Of a stretch of DNA of 64,000 nucleotides, positions 55,601 through 64,000 are shown in pieces. The stretch is from assembly GCA_902651635.1 (NCBI GenBank), contig CACRSC010000068.1, forward strand, positions 397,494 to 461,493, given 5' to 3'. Both the position numbers and the translations under genes were made by a program. The notes under the pieces were generated by a model. It was not told the DNA's origin and did no database searches. It was given only the letters and a program-made list of their open reading frames with translations. Source of the DNA: Mastigamoeba balamuthi. Its lineage: Eukaryota; Evosea; Mastigamoebida; Mastigamoebidae. The number at the start of each line of letters is the position of its first letter. The first letter of the stretch is position 1.

Positions 55601-56716
55601 GCTCTGAGCGGCTGCAGCCACGCCTGTGCCATCTGAGGGCGCTCCCCCGGGCTCCTCTGCATGCTCCATTTGTTCACGCAGGGCATCGACGTACGACGCG
55701 AGAACGCGCGGGCGCTGTGCGGCTCCAGCGCCTGGGGTCTGGCCGAGCTTGGCGAAAAACTCGGAGGAGAAGCGCTCGGGCAGGCGGCCCCTGCACAGGA
55801 GCTGCGCAAAGTACCCGAACGCGCGCCTCATCTCCGCCACGCATGATGCACGCGCCGTCTCTGCCGCAGCCTCTGGCCCCGCAGCGAGGTCGTTGCAGGC
55901 CGCGAGCGTCACGTCATACAGCTTCCGCCACCCTGGCATCTCTGATGCGCGCTCGTCGCCCTCCCAGCGGCCCCGGACGCGCTCGTGGGCAGCGACGCAT
56001 GCGCGCTGGAAGAAGATGCCGCCAGGTATCACCGCCTGTGCGCTGCCGCCCGGGAACCGCTCCACGTACAGGGCGACAAAGCACTTGACCACACGCACCG
56101 CCGACGCTACGAGTGCCGGCAGCTTCGTCGCCGCAGGCTCTGGGCCCTCCTCCTCCTGGCCCTGGCCGTCGCCCGCCGGGGGGGCAGCAGCCGCCTCCTC
56201 ATCGGCCCAGCGACCGTTGAGGCAGATGTCTACCTCGACCCTCGACGTCTTGAACGTGCCCTCGAGGATGAGGCCTTGGCCGGGCTCGCTCGGCCGCCAG
56301 CTCGACGATACCCGCGAGCAGGGGCTCGAGGTCTGTGCGGAGCTCGTTGCACCCGCGGCTCGTGCGACCGTACTGGAACGATGCCGCAGAGACGTGCACG
56401 TCAACGTCGGACCACGGGAGGGCCGTGTCCCACCCAAAGGACCCCGCAAGCAACGCCACCCACCCGCACTTTCTGTGCACGCTTAGTCGTCAGTGGGGAA
56501 TTGCCCTCTGGGGGAGTTGGACCCCGCGTGCCTGCAGCGGCTGGTGAGGCGGTCGAGCTCGTTGGCGAAGCGGCTGCGCTGCCTGTCGCTGGCACTCTTG
56601 AGCGCCCCCGCGAGCGCCACGAGACGAGGGCCAGCGATGCTTGCCGCGCGTGCCTCCTCAGTGGCGGTGCTGCCAGCCTCAGCTGGGCCCTTGGGAGCGA
56701 GAGGTGGCTCTGCCAT
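52668..56716 (-). CDS. Nucleotidyltransferase - protein kinase - SAM fusion
   Basis: ATG 56716. An N-terminal helical segment is followed, after intron 56531-56473 (GC-AG), by a nucleotidyltransferase motif LLAGSFGWDTALPWSDVDVH (GS, then DxD) with the third acidic strand SRVEVDICLNGRW, as in poly(A)/oligoadenylate polymerases. A helical region follows, then a kinase fold: KYLVKIPKN (Lys), AAAYERL (Glu), VYHLDLKPEHVLL (catalytic loop) and FVIDFGYAA (DFG). Then low-complexity sequence, a helical segment, a coiled coil, and a C-terminal SAM domain (AWKEFLRNAGFQQELIAHY, DRDDLRSLGFKVGDAIRFL), stop 52668. A frameshift near 56300 splits the nucleotidyltransferase; it is an indel or decay. Introns also at about 55180-55134 and near 53250. 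All kinase catalytic residues are present. Function unknown. Confidence 0.72.
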
Positions 56717-57260
56717 CAGACGGTGTGTGTTTGCAGCGATACCCCCCACGCGGAACTGTTTGGAGACAATATCAGAAGATTTTGGCCCAGTTATCTTGAG
56801 TGCATGGTTTTGAAACGTCCTTGGACCACTTAGTCCCGGAGAAATCACACCCACTTGCCTTCGGGGAGGGGTGCAAATGTCACAAATTACAACGATCCTT
56901 GATTTCTCTCTGTGTGATGACACACCCAAACAGTTACAGGAAGCCTGATCAGTTGGGTTGAAGGCGGTAACATCAGTTGCAGATGAGAGAGGAGCATACA
57001 GAGGATATGGCACCGAATCCTCGAGTTCGGGCCAGTGATTTGCAAACTCGGTCCCGCTCCAGGAGGTTAGCAAACTCGGTCCCGGGTGTTTTCTGATACA
57101 AAACAAGTGTTAACCGAGCTGTTTTGAGGCTTCTTTCACAACACACACCCACGAAGCAATACTGCCACAGAGAAACGGCACTTTTATTCACTTCATAGAG
57201 TGGGTTACTTGTGAGGGGAAAGGGTGTGGAACTGGTGGGAATTAAACTGGGGAAAGGGGT
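56717..57260. other. Spacer; compositional boundary begins here
   Basis: About 540 bp. GC falls towards its right side. It contains the short repeat AACTCGGTCCCG (57034, 57070). No gene seen. Confidence 0.45.
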
Positions 57261-59286
57261 CTACTTGCTGCCCCAGCTGCCCATCGGGAAGCCCGGTGGC
57301 CAGCCCAGTGGTGGCATCGCATATGTGCCATGGAAGGGCTGCGTCTGACCTGTGGCTGCCGCTGCTGGGGCTGCAATGTTGTCCAAAGCAGCTGGCTGTG
57401 CAACGGTGGGAGCAGGAGGAGTGGAACTCGGGATCTCAGCTCCGCCGGGCCAGAGCTGCTCGATCGTCATAGGCTTGCCCGCAATGCGCGAGACCATGAC
57501 TGCAACCTGGGCATTGCTGATCGCCATCAGCTGCTGTGCCTGTGCTGCCTGGCGTGATGATGCACGCTCCTCCTGCTCGTGCATGCGCTTGATCCAGCGG
57601 TCGTTCATCTGGTTGATCATGTCGAAGGCAGCCTTGTACGGGATCGTGCCAACAACGGGGGCAGCAGCACATGCTGCAGCCTTGGCAACGGGGACCCGGA
57701 GCACAGGGATCCGCCCAACAGCCCTTCCTGGTGGCGGTCTTTGCACCTGCACCTCGGCAGCAGCGGCAGTGGCAGGAACGTCCCCAAGCGCTATCGGCAC
57801 CAGGTCCACGGGCACTGGCGGTGGTGTGTCGTCTTCTTCTGCCTCCTGAGGTGCTGCGGGTGGGGCGCTCTGTGGCAGGGCCCTCTTGTCATGCTCCTTT
57901 GCCCTCCTCGACTCGATGAAGTCATTGTACAGCCTCCTGACATACTCGTTAGCCGTCGGCACCCCGATAACCCCGAGTCCGTGGTAGATCCCTGAATATT
58001 ATAAGGGCCGTTAGTGGCAAAGAAACAGCGTGAATGGGAAACGAACCAAGCAGGTAGCTTGGGCTGACCCGGAAGACCTTTCCAGGCAGTGCCTCCTTGA
58101 ACTCCCACACGAGGGAGAAGGGGCGTGGGTGGAGCACAGCCTCCATGGGTACGACTCCGGGCCAGTGCATGACATCGAGCATCACAATGCCCGACATCGA
58201 GATGGAGACAGCAAGCATGACGAGGGGGGTAGAGCTGTACTCATAGTGCAAGACGACGTCCCCATCGCCGATGAGCAGGTTGACTCTATTGCCTGCCCAG
58301 TCGTCCGCAACATGCCCTCCACACGTTTCCCCCACTCGAGTCCACTGCTGGTCCTGCAGNGCCTCCTGACATACTCGTTAGCCGTCGGCACCCCGATAAC
58401 CCCGAGTCCGTGGTAGATCCCTGAATATTATAAGGGCCGTTAGTGGCAAAGAAACAGCGTGAATGGGAAACGAACCAAGCAGGTAGCTTGGGCTGACCCG
58501 GAAGACCTTTCCAGGCAGTGCCTCCTTGAACTCCCACACGAGGGAGAAGGGGCGTGGGTGGAGCACAGCCTCCATGGGTACGACTCCGGGCCAGTGCATG
58601 ACATCGAGCATCACAATGCCCGACATCGAGATGGAGACAGCAAGCATGACGAGGGGGGTAGAGCTGTACTCATAGTGCAAGACGACGTCCCCATCGCCGA
58701 TGAGCAGGTTGACTCTATTGCCTGCCCAGTCGTCCGCAACATGCCCTCCACAGTTTCCCCCACCTGGAGCCACTGCTGGTCCTGCAGCTGCAGCACCCCC
58801 GATAACTGCTGCCTCCATGCGCGGGTCAGCCGCTGCTGCTGCTGCTGGTGGAGGAGCCATGGCAGGTAGCTCGAAGTGCAGCTTCGGGGGGGTCTCCATG
58901 TCCGGCAGCGGCTTCTCCTTCTGCAAGGGGAGGCGCCACCTTAGTCATAAGGGCACGAAAGCCAGAAAATGAGAGATATCATTACCAACGAGAAGAGCGA
59001 TCGTGCTGTAGAACTTGTGCTTGTTGACCAGGTTTGTGGCCCGCGACCCTGTGCCAACTAAGATCGGCCAGAAGGGCTGGGGATACGAGGAGAGCCAGGG
59101 GCAGTGCACGTCCTCGTGCGCTGCCTCTGCCTGTGCCACTGTCTTTGGTGTCTTCTTTTTCATCACCTTTGGCACCACGTCCTTGTCAACCAATGACTTC
59201 TTGGCGGCTATGCGTGCAGACTTCTTGAGTACCAGCATCTTCTCTCCACCGTCTTCTTGTGCTGCGTCCTTTGCCGTGTGCTTCAT
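57261..59286 (-). CDS. Pro/Ala-rich protein, unrecognised, damaged by an assembly duplication
   Basis: Not recognised. ATG 59286; exon 1 is Lys-rich (KKSARIAAKKSLVDKDVVPK and KVMKKKTPKTVAQ), with later VNKHKFYSTIALLVG. The next exons carry Ala/Pro-rich sequence, RVNLLIGDGDVVLHYEYSST, VMHWPGVVPMEAVLH and PGKVFRVSPSYL. A short intron ends in ATATTCAG before IYHGLGVIGVPTANEYVRRL, then YNDFIESRRAKEHDKRALPQ, and a last part with DMINQMNDRWIKRMHEQEER ending WGSK at 57261. The middle is present twice because of the N-bounded duplication at 57932-58787, so the exon order is right only after collapsing it. Balanced codon use, unlike the GC-rich genes to the left. It may be the partner gene of a mobile element with 59429. 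Confidence 0.5.
57932..58787. repeat. About 428-bp direct duplication around an N: probable unmerged contig overlap
   Basis: 57932-58359 recurs at 58361-58787, separated by the single N at 58360. The copies are identical except near the junction (CACACGTTTCCCCC versus CACAGTTTCCCC and nearby bases), as expected at a low-quality contig end. The duplicated DNA carries an exon and intron of the 57261-59286 gene. Confidence 0.88.
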
Positions 59287-59428
59287 GGTTGTTGAACCAC
59301 GGTGCTGTTTTAGAAAAGATATTTTTGCCCCAGCAGGAGCAAAAATCGGGCCATTGGGGCCGTTTTGCTTTCTGGGCCCTCAGGCTCACACTGTGATGGC
59401 AGAACGGCGGAGCTGAGATGCCCGTCAT

Positions 59429-61033
59429 GTGCGAAGCCTTCGCTCAAACCACTGGGCCATCTCAGTAGAGCCTCTCAGTGACCAGTTGGCTGCACACAGC
59501 TGCACTCTCGAAAGTGCACCGGTTGGAGCAGCAGTCACTGCTGTGGACTTCGTTCCATTCGACATTGCTGATCTGCATATGCTGCTATGCGATTCTCTCT
59601 CTTGGCCGCAGCTGCTGCACAATGGGAGTGACCTCTGCTCACGAAAGAACCGAATTCTGGCAGCCCTGGGGGCAGCAGCGAGCTGCTTCGAGATAGTGTT
59701 GCTGCAGCCACGAATTCCCGGGTCCGTGCTTCGGCTCCGTGATGCCATGGTATTCATTGAGGTCAAGCTGAACCGCACAGGCATCTTCTACCTCTGCCAT
59801 GGCATGCACATCATCATGAAGTTCGGCATCGACGGTTCAGTGAAGCTCTCGGGGTCCGGGATGATTGAAGGCATCACTATGCATTGCATTGGCACGGATT
59901 CTCCCAGTTGTTCCCGTTCCTTGACTTACTTAGAAGTAGGTGATTTGCCTGATCACAGCCAGATAACATACCTGACATTGGGCATTGCAATTGCTGATGA
60001 GACACAGGCATTGTTATATGCACTTTCACATGCTATGGGGTTTCCTCAGCTCATGATGGATTTTCGTGGATGCCTGCGGCTGCGAGTTGGGGCAATGGCT
60101 CTTCCAGTGCTTCCTGTCCTCGTCCTCGACTGGCACTGCATAACCGAAGCATTCGGTGGCATGGCCAGTGCCAAGAGCACCTCAGAGATTGCTCGGGTCT
60201 GCCCATGCTGTGCATACTACGGTGCAGACAAAGACGTCTGGTACCGGGACCCATTTAGACGAGTTCCTCGAGCTGCAGCATGGGGGACGCCTGGCCTGGC
60301 AGCAGATCTGTGCATGCTGGAGTGTGTCTTTGGTACCGTGTTTGTCATGTATGATGCTGCACACGGTCTCGCCCACATCCTGTCAAACGTTCTGACTGGA
60401 ATCCTCCACTGGTTCACAATTGTGGGAATGGATCCAGCCTGGGAGACAGCATTCATGTTTGCCATCGCTGGCACAAACTCCCTCATCTCGTACAGCAAGC
60501 AGAAGTGCACGCTGAAGCTCAACATGAACAGTGTTAAGCAGTGGATTGCATACCACCGTCGTGACTCAGTGACCGCGTTCTTTCGCACCAACCTGCCACA
60601 GAGGCATGTGCAGTCACTCGACTGGAACGAGAGATGCAGCATCCCTGAACTCGTTGCTGATACCGTCGATGCGGCCCTACTGGCCATTGAGCACTGGCAC
60701 GCCCTCAACTACAGCACGGACAACAGGCCTGTGCCCAAGCTTGTCACAGAGTGGGAGGAGTGTAGGCAGCCAGTGATCAACCTCATGCATGCAATGCGAA
60801 TGCCGGAGTACGCGTCTGTGCATTACATGATCCGACACCAGTTCGCCGATTTCGAGGAGTTCGGACCACTCGGTGCCTTGATCAACGAAGAAGTCGAGGG
60901 CATGAACAAGGTCTTGAAGAGGCTAGTGGCACAAGTGATCCCAGAGCGCTCTGGTGCTGGGGATAGCTGCACTGCAACGACAGCCATTGTGAGGCGTTTG
61001 GCTGCACAGCAAGTAGTAAATCACTTACTGTAG
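59429..61033 (+). CDS. Intronless protein of mobile-element character
   Basis: About 500 residues; the true start is unclear, as the frame opens without an ATG (first in-frame Met at about 59580). Seen features: a metal-binding-like VCPCCAYYGADKD, a hydrophobic DAAHGLAHILSNVLTG, LDWHC upstream, and GALINEEVEGMNKVLKRLVA near the end. The spacing of acidic residues (Asp in LDWHC, Asp in YDAAHG, Glu in NEEVEGMNK) could be a DDE-type transposase triad, but I cannot confirm any known superfamily. No introns, balanced codons, and an AT-rich downstream flank all suggest recent arrival. Stop at 61033. Confidence 0.5.
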   Translation: MRSLRSNHWAISVEPLSDQLAAHSCTLESAPVGAAVTAVDFVPFDIADLHMLLCDSLSWPQLLHNGSDLCSRKNRILAALGAAASCFEIVLLQPRIPGSVLRLRDAMVFIEVKLNRTGIFYLCHGMHIIMKFGIDGSVKLSGSGMIEGITMHCIGTDSPSCSRSLTYLEVGDLPDHSQITYLTLGIAIADETQALLYALSHAMGFPQLMMDFRGCLRLRVGAMALPVLPVLVLDWHCITEAFGGMASAKSTSEIARVCPCCAYYGADKDVWYRDPFRRVPRAAAWGTPGLAADLCMLECVFGTVFVMYDAAHGLAHILSNVLTGILHWFTIVGMDPAWETAFMFAIAGTNSLISYSKQKCTLKLNMNSVKQWIAYHRRDSVTAFFRTNLPQRHVQSLDWNERCSIPELVADTVDAALLAIEHWHALNYSTDNRPVPKLVTEWEECRQPVINLMHAMRMPEYASVHYMIRHQFADFEEFGPLGALINEEVEGMNKVLKRLVAQVIPERSGAGDSCTATTAIVRRLAAQQVVNHLL

Positions 61034-63437
61034 GTCCGATTTCTTCCAGTTTTCGGGTCCGTTGCTTTGACTGTTTCGTGCCCTTCGGGGCAGTCGGTCC
61101 TGCTCTGGTATTCCTCATTGAGGAGCTCTCCTGTAAAGCTACTTTCAGGTTCATGTTTGTCATTATCGTCCTGTGCTCAGGGGATCATGAAACGAGTCCA
61201 CTCAATTATTTCTATCAGATAAATTTCTGTATCTTTCAGTGCAGAAACAAGGACCGACGGATCCCACTAAGTGGTCCAAGGACGTCTGGAGTGCATAGAT
61301 CTCAAAAAAGATACCGTGAGAGCCAACAGGTCATTTCAGGAAATGAAGAATAAAACAAATGTATAAGAAACATAGAATCAAAATTGCAATGAGATCAGAA
61401 AAGCAAGGCTCATTCTATTACCGAAGATGAAGACAGAGAAATGATAACAAAACAAATGAGCTGCTGGATGGCATTCTGTGAACAAAATGCAGAATTCGCC
61501 CCATTATATCATTTACCGATAAGACCACTACAGAATAAATTATATGCAAATCCTTTTCTTTCAATGTTAAGAGTACACGAATGTGTTTATTGAACATCCA
61601 AATGGCTGAACAATTTGTGAAGAGATGCATGTCTAGAAGACATGCAATCCCAAAACTTAATTAATGGAAAATGGTATCTAATATATTCACTACCCCTTCC
61701 GCTAGAAATGGTATCTAATAGGCTAACTAATAATGATATTGCATCTAAAATAATGTTAAATAGATATTTGACCACTTTTTAAAGAGAGAGAATATCAAAT
61801 TCAAGAACTGCATACAGTAACAGCACAAACGGATTGCAAATTATACACAGATTAGAGACACTATTTGGAATTCTTAGCTCTGAGTAATTGATAAAAGCAT
61901 TAATACCTGTGTTCTAGAGAGCATTGTTCATCAGATTGAAAAACATAGGTCTTTGCAGCCAAACGTATCATTTTACCAGTTTCATGAAAATACTAAAAAA
62001 AGAAAAAGTCGTTTAAAGGACATTTTGAAAAGAAAAAGTGAAATATCGTTTTAAAACGACATTTCAAAAATGAGAAAAAATCAAGTCAAAGTATGGTACA
62101 AAATAATGCCATAAATGACTAAAAACTCAATAAAACAGAGAAGAGTTGCAATAACCAAAGTTAAACTCAAGTGGTGAATCAGTAACCATTATTGGTTTCA
62201 GTGAACATAGAGGTGAGAACAGGCATTACCATCTTATGTGCAGCTCAGTTCTTCCTTTTGCATGTTATGCATGCTGGCCCTGTTGTTGCAGCTTTTTTTC
62301 TTGGCAGACGAGTGCAGGATCTCTTGGTCTTTGCTGAAGGAGATTTCCTGGCTGAGGACTGGGCTTTTCGGGCAGGGGGACGGGACCTCTGCAGAGCTCT
62401 GAATTTCTCTGAGAAAAAGGATCACAATAAATTATCGATAAAAAACTTACTGGTTTTTGTCTCAGAGTCTGCTAAAGACTCTACTTTTATCTTATTCACT
62501 TTCTTCATTAGAGTCATCTAAAATGCTCTTGGAACTCTGCTCACTTGCTCTAACCTGCTTGGCCTGTACCTTTGCTTGTTTAGATACACTTAATACAGGA
62601 AAAATGTACCTTAGTGAGATGTTGTTCTGCCAGCTCTTTTATCTGTCTCTTCTCTGAACAAACAGCCGAGGACTGCCCACGAAGAGGAAGCACTGAAGCT
62701 GGAAGGAGACAAGGGTCGTTGTGGGAAAACGGCAGAAGACAGGCAGAGGGCAGCAGTCAAACAGAAGGGAAGCTCGAACAGCTCATCAGAGACCAGTGAG
62801 GTGGAAGAGGAAGAGGACGGTTTGTTACTACAGAAGGAGAAACTCAGCTTCACCAGGTATGTGTGCTATTGGAGCTGAAGTACGACTGTGTAACAGCACC
62901 CCAGACCAGTGTGCAGACACTGAGAGAGTACCAGTGATGGGCAGGAATTCCCCCGAAAAAGGTGTTATATGCTGGCAGTTTTCGTCTCTTGGAAAAAACG
63001 CACCGTGCGTTGTGAGGTAAGCTCGGTATTGGCTGTCCCTCACAACACGAGCAGGAAGCCCATAAGTGAGTGTGTGTACAAAATCGCGCACGATTCTGAA
63101 TGGGCAGGACTGAGAACTGGGGCTGGGAACAAGGGAATTATAAGTCGGCGGTTATGTCGGCGGTTCTTGTCGCCGGCACATACTGTGCCTGCGGCATATA
63201 GTATATGCCGCCAGCATATAGCATATGCCGCCGGCATATAGTATATGCCGCCGGCATAAAATTCTGTGCTACGGCATATAAAGTGAGGAAAGGCAGAGAG
63301 AGTGATGTGCTTTGATGCTGATGCACACACATGTAATGAAATGTGAAGAGAACAATTGCTTTTATTTGGAGGACGAAGCAATTGAGAAGGGCAAGGCGTG
63401 AGTGACAGAGAGCACTCAGGAGATGGGTGAGAGTGTC
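61034..63437. other. AT-rich stretch without convincing genes
   Basis: The AT-rich core runs about 61200-62250. Long A/T runs, few open frames beyond 100 codons, none recognised. One exon-like piece lies at about 62650-62860 (+), acidic and Ser/Glu-rich (SSETSEVEEEEDGLLLQ), ending at a GT donor. Its composition differs sharply from the rest of the window. Confidence 0.6.
63190..63285. repeat. Array of a 20-bp palindromic unit (GGCATATAGTATATGCCGCC)
   Basis: Three to four head-to-tail units with small variants. Each unit contains the near-perfect hairpin GGCATATA-G-TATATGCC. The array ends in GGCATAAAATTCTGTGC. Confidence 0.85.
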
Positions 63438-64000
63438 TCAGCACGTGGGAGTATCTGCACCATCGGCTGACCCAGATGCAGGGTGAGCAGGGTGAGAGGT
63501 GGGCACTTTGTGCTTGGAGGGAGTGGTGCTGGTGCCCTTCAGGGACTCATACTCCCTCCAATTAGCACGCTCGGACTTGAGGATTTCTGGTTCAGTGCTA
63601 TCAGGTCCTTCGCACGTTTGCCAAGGGACTGGATAGACTGCAGTGCTGCCTGCAGAGCCTCCTCTTTCTCTTTCTGTGGTATACAATGATTAGTGGAGGT
63701 TGTGTCAAATAGTTATATGCTGCCAGCATAAAATTCTGTGCCGCCAGCTATGCCACCGGCATATAAATGTGTGTAAATAAAGGGGGAGGGAATTTGACGT
63801 ACAGCATTGCTCATGGCCTGGCACAGGGCTGTGCGAGCATCCTGGAGACTCATGGTGTCGATGTCGTGGACGTCCCAGGCCTCCGTGGGCTGCAGAGACC
63901 ACCACGTGCGCTTTGCAGGAGCTCCAGGGGCCCTAAGCATCTCGCGGTCTGCTGGTGCTGCTGCTGCTGCTGCTGCTGCTGGGGCTGGTGCCAGACACCG
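63438..64000 (-). CDS. Partial gene, unrecognised, runs off the window
   Basis: Not recognised. The C-terminal exon reads EPEILKSERANWREYESLKG then TSTTPSKHKVPTSHPAHPAS to a stop at 63438. In a second frame just upstream lies KEKEEALQAALQSIQSLGKR, so an indel or small intron separates them. After an intron holding a palindromic repeat (63713-63770) comes WSLQPTEAWDVHDIDTMSLQ then DARTALCQAMSNAV, preceded by an Ala-rich stretch from a (CTG)n tract. The 5' end is outside. Style and composition match the 57261-59286 gene. Confidence 0.45.
63713..63770. repeat. Second copy of the palindromic repeat, inside an intron
   Basis: Contains GCATAAAATTCTGTGC and GCCACCGGCATATAAATG, shared with the end of the array at 63190-63285, with the same GCC/GGC flanks. 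Confidence 0.7.
63954..63984. repeat. (CTG)n trinucleotide repeat
   Basis: About nine to ten CTG/CTGG units, giving poly-Ala in the minus-strand gene at the window end. Confidence 0.9.

Noticed and set aside
63190-63285. Possible CRISPR array
   Set aside because: The 20-bp units are contiguous with no spacers, and the genome is eukaryotic; a palindromic satellite fits better.

Overview
This is nuclear DNA of a eukaryotic microbe, not a bacterium. It is very GC-rich from 0 to about 57 kb. It carries many short GT-AG introns (mostly 50-90 nt) and two single tRNA genes. An axonemal inner-arm dynein light chain (DNALI1/p28) and a STIL-like centriole protein indicate a flagellated cell. A [FeFe]-hydrogenase/CysJ-type fusion indicates anaerobic energy metabolism. 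My best guess is a free-living archamoeba of the Mastigamoeba type. That is inference from gene content and composition, because no marker gene here settles it.

Layout. 0-9 kb: STIL-like gene (+), a PSMG4-like proteasome assembly chaperone (-), tRNA-Glu (+), an M28 peptidase with membrane segments (+), GH5 glycoside hydrolase copy 1 (-, frameshifted) and a Gln-rich unknown (+). 9-17 kb: a secreted protein with six VMO-I repeats, EGF and metallophosphatase (-), a broken U-box relic (-), a dispersed repeat, and intact GH5 copy 2 (-). 17-26 kb: an unknown multi-exon gene (+), a PX protein with a degenerate Ras-like N-terminus (+), a Cys-rich single-pass receptor-like protein (-), and DNALI1 (-). 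26-32 kb: three tandem SLC35F6-like transporters (-), all with the same four-exon plan. 32-40 kb: a membrane-anchored subtilisin (-) divergent from the hydrogenase-reductase fusion (+). 40-45 kb: a gene-poor graveyard of duplicated pieces, namely an inverted segmental duplication, an IPT/TIG pseudogene, a long imperfect palindrome, and a copy of the hydrogenase 3' end. 45-57 kb: a LIM protein, tRNA-Lys, a roughly 1,100-residue Ala/Pro/Glu/Gln-rich protein, an IPT/TIG secreted protein and a relic of a paralogue, and a large nucleotidyltransferase-protein kinase-SAM fusion (-).

From about 57 kb the composition shifts to balanced and then AT-rich. This part holds two uncharacterised genes of mobile-element flavour, an AT-rich stretch without convincing genes, arrays of a 20-bp palindromic unit, and a partial gene running off the end.

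Two single N characters (2069 and 58360) sit between near-identical direct repeats. They look like unmerged contig overlaps; collapsing the first restores the STIL reading frame. Any gene model crossing them should be treated as assembly-damaged.

The strongest candidates for something undescribed are the hydrogenase fusion with a degraded H-cluster site and the nucleotidyltransferase-kinase-SAM fusion. No operon logic applies; the genes are independent units, apart from the tandem transporters and two GH5 copies that reflect local duplication.
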